From: Faecalibacterium prausnitzii
Lineage (GTDB): Bacteria; Bacillota; Clostridia; Oscillospirales; Ruminococcaceae
Length of the DNA: 64,000 bases
Reading direction: 5' to 3'
Assembly: GCA_004558805.1 (NCBI GenBank)
Contig: SFDE01000001.1
Span: forward strand, 1 to 64,000
Positions 1 to 10,236 of this stretch are shown here, piece after piece. Below the pieces are notes generated by a model. It was not told the origin of the DNA, made no database searches, and worked only from the letters and a program-made list of their open reading frames with translations. The stretch's first letter is position 1, and every line of letters starts with the position of its first letter. A program made the position numbers and the translations under genes.

Positions 1-3000
1 TTCTATCCACGCCCTCCGTGAGGAGGGCGACGTGTATCGCTGTTATAGGCATCCTCCGATACCTTATTTCTATCCACGCCCTCCGTGAGGAGGGCGACCA
101 GCTGCACGAGAGATAGATCTGCAGGCGTGCAAATTTCTATCCACGCCCTCCGTGAGGAGGGCGACATTACCAGTACGAGCATACGTAAAAATCTGGAACA
201 TTTCTATCCACGCCCTCCGTGAGGAGGGCGACGATTACATGGGAGTTCCGACTAAAATCGTAAAAATTTCTATCCACGCCCTCCGTGAGGAGGGCGACCC
301 TCCGCTGCAATGGGGGTAGTGCCCGCCGGATCATTTCTATCCACGCCCTCCGTGAGGAGGGCGACTTGGCACAGATCGCATCCATGGTGGCGTCTGCCTA
401 TTTCTATCCACGCCCTCCGTGAGGAGGGCGACGTACGTCAGAGAGCCAAGCCGCATAGGGTGCGTCAATTTCTATCCACGCCCTCCGTGAGGAGGGCGAC
501 GATCAGTAAACGCAACGACCATAAATGAGCTGCGATTTCTATCCACGCCCTCCGTGAGGAGGGCGACCTCTACAGCGTGCCGGGGCTGTATAAACTGTAA
601 GATTTCTATCCACGCCCTCCGTGAGGAGGGCGACCAAGAAGAGCTGATAAAAAAATACAAAATAATCATTTCTATCCACGCCCTCCGTGAGGAGGGCGAC
701 CGGACAGCAGGGGACAGACGATACACCTATCGGCATTTCTATCCACGCCCTCCGTGAGGAGGGCGACTAGGCACAGTGCTGTAATTGTCGGCGTAGTGCC
801 AGATTTCTATCCACGCCCTCCGTGAGGAGGGCGACTAACGCCGAAGACAAAGAAGTCTTTGGATACCAAATTTCTATCCACGCCCTCCGTGAGGAGGGCG
901 ACCCATCGTCTGAGTAGACTCTTGCCTGATCATCTGTATTTCTATCCACGCCCTCCGTGAGGAGGGCGACCTTGTCTCGATAGAGACGAAATTGCCCACT
1001 ATCTATTTCTATCCACGCCCTCCGTGAGGAGGGCGACATGGATGGCAGGGTTATTGGTGAGTTTACCTGCGACATTTCTATCCACGCCCTCCGTGAGGAG
1101 GGCGACCCTTAACCGGAGGGAATCCGTGGGCTATACATAACCATTTCTATCCACGCCCTCCGTGAGGAGGGCGACATTCACCCCCATCTTCATTTTTCCA
1201 ACACTCGACATTTCTATCCACGCCCTCCGTGAGGAGGGCGACAGCGCAACGTAGCTACAAAGTTTCGCGCCCTGATATTTCTATCCACGCCCTCCGTGAG
1301 GAGGGCGACTGCTGCTGCATCTGCATGGCAAACAACTGCTGCATATTTCTATCCACGCCCTCCGTGAGGAGGGCGACCCAAAACATAGATCCCGTGTGGG
1401 TATTCTTTTGCATTTCTATCCACGCCCTCCGTGAGGAGGGCGACGCTGCACGCCGTTGACAAGCTGCGCCTGCTGGTAATTTCTATCCACGCCCTCCGTG
1501 AGGAGGGCGACAGGGATGGCGATGTTGCCGCCAAAGCTCACTTTATTTCTATCCACGCCCTCCGTGAGGAGGGCGACCGGGCTGCTGCCGTGGTTGCCCT
1601 TCAATATGAAGAATTTCTATCCACGCCCTCCGTGAGGAGGGCGACTCGTTGTTTTCGTCCCATCTCGTTAAATTTTCGAGATTTCTATCCACGCCCTCCG
1701 TGAGGAGGGCGACAGGTTGATTGCTTTCGTTTTTCTCGCTGTGACGTTATTTCTATCCACGCCCTCCGTGAGGAGGGCGACCGAAGGAGAAAGAAAGAAA
1801 GAGAGAGAGGAAAAAGATTTCTATCCACGCCCTCCGTGAGGAGGGCGACTCAGGCTGTTGTGCTGCAGCATCATTTTCCGTCATTTCTATCCACGCCCTC
1901 CGTGAGGAGGGCGACGGCGTTCATAACACCAGATACCGGGTAAAGTAAATTTCTATCCACGCCCTCCGTGAGGAGGGCGACCACAGGGCAATGTAGGCAT
2001 CTATTCACCCATCAAGATTTCTATCCACGCCCTCCGTGAGGAGGGCGACTTCTTCTGTGCGACCTTGGTTCCAAAATTGTGTACCATTTCTATCCACGCC
2101 CTCCGTGAGGAGGGCGACCGAGACCAGACGATTCTCACAACGTTCGACAGCGATTTCTATCCACGCCCTCCGTGAGGAGGGCGACCGGCGGTGTGGACAA
2201 TGCCATGCAGGCGTTTGTATTTCTATCCACGCCCTCCGTGAGGAGGGCGACGAGACCCTGAACGGTGCCAGTGCGGTGCAGATCGATTTCTATCCACGCC
2301 CTCCGTGAGGAGGGCGACGTGGCAAAACAGCGAAGCCTTCCAAAAAGGAATCATTTCTATCCACGCCCTCCGTGAGGAGGGCGACCGAGAAATGCTTGAC
2401 CAACGAGGCCGCAACTTGTATTTCTATCCACGCCCTCCGTGAGGAGGGCGACTCGACCGCATACACCGGGGGCTCAACAACCTAGCATTTCTATCCACGC
2501 CCTCCGTGAGGAGGGCGACTCGTCAGGGCCCACGGCGAAAGCGCTGCGGCCGTATTTCTATCCACGCCCTCCGTGAGGAGGGCGACGGTATCTACATGCT
2601 TTTCATAGTAGGACTGACCGATTTCTATCCACGCCCTCCGTGAGGAGGGCGACTTGGTTGTTTTGAAGTAACTATTGGTATTCATGGATTTCTATCCACG
2701 CCCTCCGTGAGGAGGGCGACTTCCTCATACTCATACTGTTCATCTGCAAGGAAAAATTTCTATCCACGCCCTCCGTGAGGAGGGCGACGGGTGATGTGAT
2801 TTATGTTATCTGTTAATAACATATTTCTATCCACGCCCTCCGTGAGGAGGGCGACCGACCTTGCAGGCGATGTACTCGCGACCATTCTTGATTTCTATCC
2901 ACGCCCTCCGTGAGGAGGGCGACATCAGCCCGTTGGCATCAACTTCCAACGTGTTAGATTTCTATCCACGCCCTCCGTGAGGAGGGCGACCTCACCTCCA

Positions 3001-4612
3001 TCCCGTCTCCGTTTATGCCAAACAGATTTCTATCCACGCCCTCCGTGAGGAGGGCGACGTAGGTGTTCGGCATGGTAGCATTCTTATCCACATTTCTATC
3101 CACGCCCTCCGTGAGGAGGGCGACTGCTGTCTGGATAAGCGCAGATGACATAATGCGCAATTTCTATCCACGCCCTCCGTGAGGAGGGCGACTTTTCAAA
3201 AATTTTTCCAAAAAGTTTTGGGAAAATATTTCTATCCACGCCCTCCGTGAGGAGGGCGACAGAAACTGCTTCTGCCGCACGAAAAGCCGTAGACATTTCT
3301 ATCCACGCCCTCCGTGAGGAGGGCGACGTTAATATGCCCTCTTATATTTGTTGCGTATAAAATTTCTATCCACGCCCTCCGTGAGGAGGGCGACGTCAAT
3401 CCACGGGCACTGCTGCCGGGTTTTTGCATTTCTATCCACGCCCTCCGTGAGGAGGGCGACTATGCCGGGGGTTGGACGGTATTAGATGCGCCGTATTTCT
3501 ATCCACGCCCTCCGTGAGGAGGGCGACGATTGACGATCTGCCGGAGGGATGGGACCATGAATTTCTATCCACGCCCTCCGTGAGGAGGGCGACGCCCCTT
3601 GACCCTAAGCACACCAATCCGGTGACTAATTTCTATCCACGCCCTCCGTGAGGAGGGCGACCTTTTTTACCAGAATGTCTGCACCGTGATACTGACATTT
3701 CTATCCACGCCCTCCGTGAGGAGGGCGACCTTCTGGGTTTAAGGAAACGCAACGTAGAAGAGGTATTTCTATCCACGCCCTCCGTGAGGAGGGCGACTAT
3801 GACGATACGATGTGTAATGGTCCTTACCGTGTAATTTCTATCCACGCCCTCCGTGAGGAGGGCGACTGTCCTGGGTGGTAACATTGGTGAGACCCTGCTG
3901 ATTTCTATCCACGCCCTCCGTGAGGAGGGCGACCAGGGGCTTGGTTTTCTGCAGGAACAGGTCAGGCTCATTTCTATCCACGCCCTCCGTGAGGAGGGCG
4001 ACCCATACCAATAGTTCTTCTCCCCAGAAATTTTAATTTCTATCCACGCCCTCCGTGAGGAGGGCGACCCTTGGCAGATAAGGAGGTTTAATCATGATGT
4101 ACATTTCTATCCACGCCCTCCGTGAGGAGGGCGACGCGGCGGGCGGCTGCGTGCTGCGTGCGCGGTTCTTATTTCTATCCACGCCCTCCGTGAGGAGGGC
4201 GACATGGTCTGGGAGCGGCTGACCGCTCCCGACCGTTGATTTCTATCCACGCCCTCCGTGAGGAGGGCGACCATCCGTTATATGGTACACATATGTCTGA
4301 GGATAAATTTCTATCCACGCCCTCCGTGAGGAGGGCGACATGGTCAAGATTGAAGTAACCATAGTTGACAAAATCAATTTCTATCCACGCCCTCCGTGAG
4401 GAGGGCGACGCTTTTCGTCCTTCTTTTCGTCCTCACTCTCATCAATTTCTATCCACGCCCTCCGTGAGGAGGGCGACTCTGATGGCTTCCCCTTTCTGTC
4501 TGGAATAATCTCATTTCTATCCACGCCCTCCGTGAGGAGGGCGACCCCGGTCAGAAGCGTCTGTAAATCCACAGTTTTCATTTCTATCCACGCCCTCCGT
4601 GAGGAGGGCGAC
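1..4612 (-). CRISPR. Type I-C CRISPR array, 69 repeats and 68 spacers
   Basis: The 33-nt repeat, read on the minus strand, begins GTCGCCCTCC, has a TCAC loop, closes with GGAGGGC and ends GTGGATAGAAAT. The 7-bp palindromic stem and the GAAAT 3-prime handle are typical of I-C repeats cut by Cas5d. I counted 69 copies, starting at 1 (missing two bases at the window edge), 66, 133, 200 and so on to 4513 and 4580. All look identical. The spacers are 33-37 nt, mostly 34-35, and all appear different. Cas2 and the leader lie on the right, so transcription and new spacer insertion come from 4612 leftwards, and the oldest spacers are at or beyond position 1. No degenerate terminal repeat is visible, so the array may continue outside the window. 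Confidence 0.98.
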
Positions 4613-4798
4613 AGCAAAAACGGAGAATTACTTCGCCGCTTTTGTCCCATTATACACGAATCTGAACAATTTTGAAAGAGTTTTTTTACGTAGAGGCACA
4701 AAAAAGACCATTTTGCGGTTCGGAATCGGTATTTTATGGTGCGAAGCTTCCGGCAATTTCGTGAGAGCTTGCTCTTCGCACAGGGGAGCAGAAGACTT
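4613..4798 (-). promoter_or_regulatory. CRISPR leader with array promoter
   Basis: This AT-rich stretch lies between cas2 and the first repeat. On the minus strand a TATAAT box sits at 4649-4654 with a weak TTTCAA-like -35 element 17 nt upstream. Transcription would start near 4642, about 30 nt before the first repeat. The position matches the leader that Cas1-Cas2 uses to set spacer polarity. No coding sequence is credible here. Confidence 0.75.
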
Positions 4799-5089
4799 TC
4801 ACAGGATCAGCACGCCGTCCTGTTCAAAGGCAGGATGAAGACCGATGTGTTCCACTTTGCTCTTGTAGCTGTTTCCCAGCTGATAAAAGCGCAGACTGTC
4901 TAGGTCCGGGTCGATGAGAGCGGCGAGCTCTGCCTTCAGGACGGCATACTGAGCGGCGTCCAGCAGGCATTCGAATACAGAGTTTTGCACCCGCTGCCCG
5001 TGATCCACGCACTTTTTTGCAACTTTCCGCAGACGTCTGCGCCCGGCAGGAGTCTCGGTGTTCACATCGTAGGTTATAAGTACCAGCAT
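4799..5089 (-). CDS. cas2: CRISPR-associated endonuclease Cas2
   Basis: This 96-residue protein has the usual Cas2 length and ferredoxin-like fold signature. The first beta strand is LVLITYDV with the conserved aspartate at residue 8, followed by an RRLRKVAKKC helix and a QNSVFEC strand. Cas2 dimers bridge two Cas1 dimers to make the spacer-integration complex. It is the last gene of the cas operon. The ribosome site GAGGTG overlaps the cas1 stop codon, which implies translational coupling. Confidence 0.97.
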   Translation of the reverse strand: MLVLITYDVNTETPAGRRRLRKVAKKCVDHGQRVQNSVFECLLDAAQYAVLKAELAALIDPDLDSLRFYQLGNSYKSKVEHIGLHPAFEQDGVLIL

Positions 5090-5098
5090 CCGGTCACC

Positions 5099-6130
5099 TC
5101 ATTTCCAGAAAAACGGGGGATAGATCTCCAGATCTCCCCGAAGGGTCCGTGCCAGAAGCAGTGCCTGCACATAGGGCACGAGCCCCCAGGGAATCTTTTC
5201 CTTCAGAAAGGGGTGGGTGAGGGTCTCCTTCTTTTTGGTCTGCCATGCATTGAGAAACGCCTTGCGACCGTTGTCGGTGAGAAGAATGGCTCCGTTTTCC
5301 TGCTTCTCAAAGTGCTTTGCGGTAAGGACCTTCTGGTTGATGCAGGAGAGAACAAACCGGTCGGCGTAGATGGCACGCATCTCTTCCATCAGGTCCAACG
5401 CCAGGCTCCGCCGTCCCGGGCGGGGACGGTGGAGAAATCCCACGTAAGGATCCAGTCCCACGCTTTGCAGCGCAGCAGCGCAGTCGCTGGCGAGGAGGGA
5501 GTAAGCAAAGGATAGCAGGGCGTTCACCCGGTCTAGCGGGGGACGGCGGCTGCGGGAGGTGAAAACAAAGTCTTCGTTCTGCTGCAGGATCAGATCATTG
5601 AAGCAGTCGAAATATCGCTGCGCGGCCTCTCCCTCCAGTCCCAGCAGCTGGTCGGCATCCTCGCAGCCCTCGATCACCGGCAGGGCGGCGGCAAGCTGGG
5701 TACTGGTACGCTTGAGTTTTTCCACTGGCACCCGCTGGGGATGATCCCGGGTGGCACGCTCCAGCACCCACCGGGCGTTGTATACCTTGCCCAGCACGAA
5801 ATACCGGGCGTAGCTGCAGCTTGCGGCTTCGCTTTCTGAGATCCGGTACTGGGTCTGCCGTAGCAACACGTTGCCTCGCTCTTCGCCTACGGTCCGTGCC
5901 AGAAAACGCCCCTGCGGGGAGAAAAAGCACAGGTCCACGCCCATTGCAGCGCACTTGCCCATGAGGGCGGGACTTGCACCCAGATAGCTGAAACAGAGGA
6001 TGGCTTCCAGCGTGTGCAGCGCTGCCCGTCCCACTTCAGTGCGATTGCGGCTCACCACTACGTTTTCGCCCTCCAGAGAGAGGTAGACATCCTCGCTGAG
6101 AACATACAGAGTGTTTCCAAACTTCCTCAT
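5099..6130 (-). CDS. cas1: CRISPR-associated integrase Cas1 (I-C type)
   Basis: The protein is 343 residues, normal for I-C Cas1. The metal-binding triad is visible as E166 in GLEGEAA, H234 in VGFLHRPRPGR and D246 in SLALDLMEEM. Cas1 joins prespacers to the leader-proximal repeat. The start codon overlaps the cas4 stop by four bases (ATGA). No frameshift or lost active-site residue is seen, and with 69 apparently perfect repeats this suggests adaptation is or was recently functional. Confidence 0.98.
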   Translation of the reverse strand: MRKFGNTLYVLSEDVYLSLEGENVVVSRNRTEVGRAALHTLEAILCFSYLGASPALMGKCAAMGVDLCFFSPQGRFLARTVGEERGNVLLRQTQYRISESEAASCSYARYFVLGKVYNARWVLERATRDHPQRVPVEKLKRTSTQLAAALPVIEGCEDADQLLGLEGEAAQRYFDCFNDLILQQNEDFVFTSRSRRPPLDRVNALLSFAYSLLASDCAAALQSVGLDPYVGFLHRPRPGRRSLALDLMEEMRAIYADRFVLSCINQKVLTAKHFEKQENGAILLTDNGRKAFLNAWQTKKKETLTHPFLKEKIPWGLVPYVQALLLARTLRGDLEIYPPFFWK

Positions 6131-6801
6131 GGCGTTTCCTCCTGCAGTGCTTCATCCAGATGCTCCCGCAGGTATGCTATGGCATCCGCCCGCTGGTAAA
6201 GCGCCGGCAGGCAGAGGTCTTTGAGGGAGCAGGCGTTGCAGTGCTTGCCGGGGCGGACTTTAGGGGTATAGCCCCGGGCAAAGTATCCGTTCATCTCGTC
6301 TGCAAGGCGCTGGGTCTTCCGGCGCAGTTCTTCGGTCAGGGGCACTATTTCCCGCCGCCGGGTCTCCCAGTAAAAGAGCGCCCCCTGCGGAATGTCGCAC
6401 ACCAGCATCTCTTCCAATGCCATTGCCTGTGCGCAGAGCTGCAGGCGGTCGGCGTCGGTTTCCTTGGAGTGACCGTGCTTGTACTCCACCGGCATGGGCT
6501 GCCAACGTCCCGGCGTATTCCGGAGAGAGATGCCCTTTTCGTCTGCCCGGAACTCCACCACATCGCAGTTTCCGGCAAGCCGCAGCCGGTGGCTCACCAC
6601 CCGCATTCCCCGGGTGACCAACAGACCGGCACGGCGTTCGGTCTGCACCTCGTCGTGGCAGCGCTGGTGGTCCAGCTTTCCTTCGGCGGTGCGCAGATTT
6701 TCATCCCACTGCTGTTCCAGATGGATCAAAGCCCATTGGCGACGACAGAAGGAGAAATGCTGGATGCCGGACATCTGCAGGTAGTTGTCCGACTCATCCA
6801 T
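6127..6801 (-). CDS. cas4: CRISPR-associated exonuclease Cas4
   Basis: Cas4 of 224 residues. The iron-sulfur ligands are C19 (in FSFCRRQW) and C188, C191 and C197 near the C-terminus. The RecB-type nuclease core shows D80 and the E106-x-K108 pair in MPVEYKHG. In I-C systems Cas4 works with Cas1-Cas2 to trim prespacers and select those next to the correct PAM. It overlaps both neighbours (cas7 by one base, cas1 by four), as expected in a tightly coupled operon. Confidence 0.96.
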   Translation of the reverse strand: MDESDNYLQMSGIQHFSFCRRQWALIHLEQQWDENLRTAEGKLDHQRCHDEVQTERRAGLLVTRGMRVVSHRLRLAGNCDVVEFRADEKGISLRNTPGRWQPMPVEYKHGHSKETDADRLQLCAQAMALEEMLVCDIPQGALFYWETRRREIVPLTEELRRKTQRLADEMNGYFARGYTPKVRPGKHCNACSLKDLCLPALYQRADAIAYLREHLDEALQEETP

Positions 6802-7694
6802 TACTGCATCCTCTGGCAGTGGACGCCTTCGGGCAGGGCATCGGAAACGGTGACGCTGTAATCCCGGTAGCTGCGGGGAGTAACGACGCCATCCTTCCGC
6901 TGCACATCCACTGCGTCAAAGAGCTTGTAGGAGGGGGCGTTGCCCAGCTCGGAATCGTGCCGGAATACGATCAGTTCCCGCACTGCCATCTTGCCCCGGG
7001 CAGCGCTGTGGTCGTTCTCAAACATATTCAGGATCGCTTCCCACAGCAGCTGCAGGTCCTCTTCTGAGAAACCGGTGGTCTTCCGGGCGAGATTGGCGGA
7101 AACGTAGCCCTCTGCACGGTAGAGGGCATAGGGCACGATGTGCTTGCGACCCATTTCGGTACCCTTATTTTCGGCGTCTGCCTCGGTGGTGATCGCTACA
7201 CGGGTAATGGTGACTTCCTGGGGCACGATGGGGTCCACCGACCGGGCAAAGGTCAGCTGTACCGGACCCCGTACCTGCCCGCAGTTCAGTGCGCCCTTGA
7301 CAAAGGTAGTCATGACGGCACCAAAAGTGCGGATGTCAAAGAAATGCTGGCACATATAGTCCCGCAGCCGGACGTCGATCTTCGGGTCGCTCTTCTTTGC
7401 TTTTTTCAGGTCCTCAGAGATACCGCAGGCGCTGATCGCCTCGGCATCACTGCGGTTCAGGGGCACCTTTTCCTGAATGTAGATGCGGTAATTGTCCGCT
7501 TCGGGGGTGCCTTCCTTTACGGTGGCAACGTAGTTGCGGATCTTCCGTTTGAGGCAGACATCGGTCACCAGACCATAGCCGGTCTCCGGGTCGATGCGGG
7601 GCATGTTGCCGGCATCGGGGTCGCCGTTGGGGTTGCCGTTTTCCACGTCAAACAGGATCACAAAATCGTAACGGTTCTTGATGGCTTCAGACAT
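6801..7694 (-). CDS. cas7: Cascade backbone protein Cas7 (Csd2 family)
   Basis: This 297-residue protein opens with NRYDFVILFDVENGNPNGDPD, which contains the NPNGDPD-type signature of the Csd2/Csh2 Cas7 family. It polymerises along the crRNA to form the backbone of the I-C Cascade. A strong GAGGAGG ribosome site lies just upstream of the ATG. It sits between cas8c and cas4 as in canonical I-C operons. Confidence 0.97.
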   Translation of the reverse strand: MSEAIKNRYDFVILFDVENGNPNGDPDAGNMPRIDPETGYGLVTDVCLKRKIRNYVATVKEGTPEADNYRIYIQEKVPLNRSDAEAISACGISEDLKKAKKSDPKIDVRLRDYMCQHFFDIRTFGAVMTTFVKGALNCGQVRGPVQLTFARSVDPIVPQEVTITRVAITTEADAENKGTEMGRKHIVPYALYRAEGYVSANLARKTTGFSEEDLQLLWEAILNMFENDHSAARGKMAVRELIVFRHDSELGNAPSYKLFDAVDVQRKDGVVTPRSYRDYSVTVSDALPEGVHCQRMQ

Positions 7695-7697
7695 GAT

Positions 7698-9488
7698 TTA
7701 TTCCTCCTCATTCTTACGGGTGTAACGTTTCTGGGTCTGGTGATAATAGCCGATCTCAAAGGCACCCTGCTCCGGCAGGTTGAAGCGGGCAGGGAATCCG
7801 GTGTCCGGCAGCTGCGCCATCAGGTCGGTGATCTGACGGTTGTAGTAGACGGTACGCCCCGCCGGCAGCTTCTGCAGATGCTTCTGGGAAAGCTTGATCA
7901 GGGTGGGGAAGGCAGCCACCGGCGTGGCGCAGGCAGAGTTGAAATACCGGTCTTTGATGGTGGTGTTGATGCCGGGGTTGGCTGCTTCCTGCACTTCTTC
8001 CAGAACAGAGAACAGCCGCCCCAGAACATAGGGCAGATAGGTGCTGGTTTCGTTTACGCTCATAGTCAGAACCTCCTGAGGGATCGTGTTGGGGCGGTTG
8101 CGGAGATAGTATGCTTTCAGTGCGGCGGCACGTCCACGGGAAACGCCGTGTTCGGCACGGATCCGCATGGTCACGCCGTTGAGCAGGGTGGCAGGGTAGC
8201 GCCCGCCGGTAAGGACGGCACGCAGCAGGTCGCCCACCAGCTGTGGGGAGGGGGCAGGGGGCGCAGAACCCTTTACGGTGCGGACGGTGGACAGTGCCAG
8301 ACTCCAGACCGACAGGTTTTCCCGGGTATCCTGTGCCGGGCGGACGATGGCGGTCTCTTCCAGATAACGCTGCAGGTTCCGGGCAAAGGCACCGAAGGTA
8401 TCCCGCAGGAAGAACCGCACCGACAGCCGTGCTGCGTTGGGGGAAATGCCCAGCACATAGAAGTGCTCTTCCGGCAGCAGGGTAATGGCACCGAACTGAT
8501 ATTCCCGCCCCAGAGCAAGTGCCTTGACGGCGCTGAAGAGGTCCTCTTCCCGGATGCCTTCCGGCGAGCCGAAGAACATCTCCATGCCGGTCTGAGACCG
8601 GAGTGGGTCAGCGCTTTCTGCCCAGCAGACCACAGCGGTGGTATCGCTGTCCTTGCCCAGAATGCGGCAGTGGTGCTCCCGGTCTGCCAGCAGCATATTC
8701 AGCACAGTGGTATAGGCAAAGGCAGCGTGTTTGCCGATGGGGGCATTCTCGCCCTGTTCGTGCCCGTAGGAGCAGAAGGCGGGGGCGTTGAAGGAGATCA
8801 GAGCCGCACCGGAGCTTTGCGCCCCGGGCACTCCCTTGATGGTGGGGTGGACCCGTTCCATAGGAGTCATTTTGCCGGTGACGAGGCACTGCACCAGAGG
8901 GCTGTCTGCATCGCAATTGTCGTAGTGGGACTGCCATGCGGCAATGCAGTCCTTGTCCTCGGTGTAGCGGAAGTGGCTGCCGTCGGTGTCTTCATAGGCG
9001 AACACCAGATTTGCGTTGTCGTTGAGGGCGTGCCACTGTTCCGCCAACAGGGGATGCTGGGCAGCCTGTGCCGGGTCCCAGTGGTCAAAAAAGGCGAGAA
9101 GGGCACGGACCGCAGGACTGTCCACCCCCGCAAGAACCGTGCGGTGCAGCTCTGCACACGCCTTGAAGCACTCCACGGCACGGTCCGGCTTACCCTTTTC
9201 GTCCGCCCCCAGTAAGTAGGAGGTGGTGTCGCACAAAAAGTTTGCCGCAATGCCGGAAGAACGCTTTTCGTGCTTGGGTACCGTGAGCTTTGAGGGGGTG
9301 GAGTGGTTCTTTTCATCGGTGGAACACAGGCTGACCAGACGCACCAGCTCACCGGCAGGATTCAGCCGCAGTTCGTAGCTGACCTTGAAGTTGTTCTCCC
9401 AGCCGGGGGCGGAGATGTTATTCTGCTTCAGGCGGATATCCTGTTCCCGAAGGGCATCGTAATAAGAGGTAAGTGCCTGCAGGATCAT
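7698..9488 (-). CDS. cas8c: Cascade large subunit Cas8c (Csd1 family)
   Basis: The protein is 596 residues and matches the Csd1/Cas8c family by length, position and sequence character (N-terminal LTSYYDALREQDI, central SFNAPAFCSYGHEQGENAPIG). Cas8c recognises the PAM and recruits Cas3; in some I-C systems an internal start also makes the small Cas11 subunit. The ATG overlaps the cas5 stop (ATGA) and has a GGAGGTG ribosome site. The 691-residue opposite-strand open frame across this gene is a shadow. Confidence 0.96.
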   Translation of the reverse strand: MILQALTSYYDALREQDIRLKQNNISAPGWENNFKVSYELRLNPAGELVRLVSLCSTDEKNHSTPSKLTVPKHEKRSSGIAANFLCDTTSYLLGADEKGKPDRAVECFKACAELHRTVLAGVDSPAVRALLAFFDHWDPAQAAQHPLLAEQWHALNDNANLVFAYEDTDGSHFRYTEDKDCIAAWQSHYDNCDADSPLVQCLVTGKMTPMERVHPTIKGVPGAQSSGAALISFNAPAFCSYGHEQGENAPIGKHAAFAYTTVLNMLLADREHHCRILGKDSDTTAVVCWAESADPLRSQTGMEMFFGSPEGIREEDLFSAVKALALGREYQFGAITLLPEEHFYVLGISPNAARLSVRFFLRDTFGAFARNLQRYLEETAIVRPAQDTRENLSVWSLALSTVRTVKGSAPPAPSPQLVGDLLRAVLTGGRYPATLLNGVTMRIRAEHGVSRGRAAALKAYYLRNRPNTIPQEVLTMSVNETSTYLPYVLGRLFSVLEEVQEAANPGINTTIKDRYFNSACATPVAAFPTLIKLSQKHLQKLPAGRTVYYNRQITDLMAQLPDTGFPARFNLPEQGAFEIGYYHQTQKRYTRKNEEE

Positions 9489-10186
9489 GTGAACACCTCC
9501 ACATCACGGCAGTCCAGCACGCCCTGCTCCAGCTTTCCACGGAAAAACTGGGAGAGAATGTTTTCCGGATCGGAGTAATCCAGATCATAGAGCATGTAGC
9601 CCAGATCCCGGTTGACTCCCTTCAGCGCCGGGACCTCGCCGCCGGTCCATTCGCGGAAGTTGGCAGGAAACTCCCTGCATCCGAAGCAGGGCTGATGGTA
9701 ACACTGCCCCCGCTTCAGTCTACGCCGCAGGATGTCCTGAAACTTGCCGGGGTTGTCGCTGGGGGCTGCCTTGTCGGTCATGGTAAAGTGGCATTCGATG
9801 ACATAGTGGACATCCTGCAGCACCATGGCGGCACGCTGCTGGATATCCTCCGATGTGTACAGCACCGGTGCTTCGCCGCCCTTTGCCGCCTTGAGCGCCG
9901 CAGACGCCAGCAGGGTAGACTTGACCTCGTTGCGGCGGATGTTGGCAAACCGGATGGGATTTGCCGTGTATTCCGCTGTGGAAGCCTCGTCCTCTGCCGC
10001 AAAGCGGAAAGGCTTGAGCAGGTAGATCCGGTCGATGTGGTAACGCATACCCGGGTGCCAGTAGATGGCTTCCACCAGTCCTCTTGCGGCAGAAGGGGTC
10101 ATCATATCATAGGAGACCCGTTCGGTTTTTAATTCCGGGCGCGAGAAGCAGGCGTAGTCACCCCATACTTCGATCAGCATCGACAT
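9485..10186 (-). CDS. cas5: Cas5d crRNA endonuclease and Cascade subunit
   Basis: The start is set at 10186 (MSMLIEVWGDYACF) because AAAGGAGGTGG lies eight bases upstream; the longer frame starts with a poorly placed TTG. The 233-residue product carries the Cas5d opening VWGDYACFSRPELK and the GLVEAIYWHP segment. In I-C systems, which lack Cas6, Cas5d cuts the repeat at the base of its hairpin, leaves an 11-nt 5-prime handle and caps Cascade there. It is the first cas gene of the operon here, a position that cas3 usually holds upstream of in I-C loci. Confidence 0.96.
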   Translation of the reverse strand: MSMLIEVWGDYACFSRPELKTERVSYDMMTPSAARGLVEAIYWHPGMRYHIDRIYLLKPFRFAAEDEASTAEYTANPIRFANIRRNEVKSTLLASAALKAAKGGEAPVLYTSEDIQQRAAMVLQDVHYVIECHFTMTDKAAPSDNPGKFQDILRRRLKRGQCYHQPCFGCREFPANFREWTGGEVPALKGVNRDLGYMLYDLDYSDPENILSQFFRGKLEQGVLDCRDVEVFT

Positions 10187-10236
10187 CTGCACCACCTCCT
10201 TTCGTTCTGAGATCCCGTGGTCGTGGTCTGGATCAT
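10174..10236 (-). CDS. Possible 20-residue leader peptide overlapping cas5
   Basis: An ATG at 10236-10234 has GAGGTG six bases upstream and opens a frame of 20 codons (MIQTTTTGSQNERRWCRCRC). It ends in TGA 13 bases inside cas5, in another frame. The cas5 ribosome site lies inside this small frame, so translating it could expose or block cas5 initiation. No homology is known to me; its ribosome site and overlap are the only support. Confidence 0.35.
   Translation of the reverse strand: MIQTTTTGSQNERRWCRCRC

Noticed and set aside
167..4838. Many 60-112 residue open frames with repeated SRRAWIEI, LTEGVDRN or FLSTPSVRRAT motifs
   Set aside because: These are translations of the CRISPR repeat in different frames, not proteins.
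7140..9215. 691-residue plus-strand open frame opposite cas7 and cas8c
   Set aside because: It is the complement of well-supported cas genes and lacks a ribosome site or recognisable domain.
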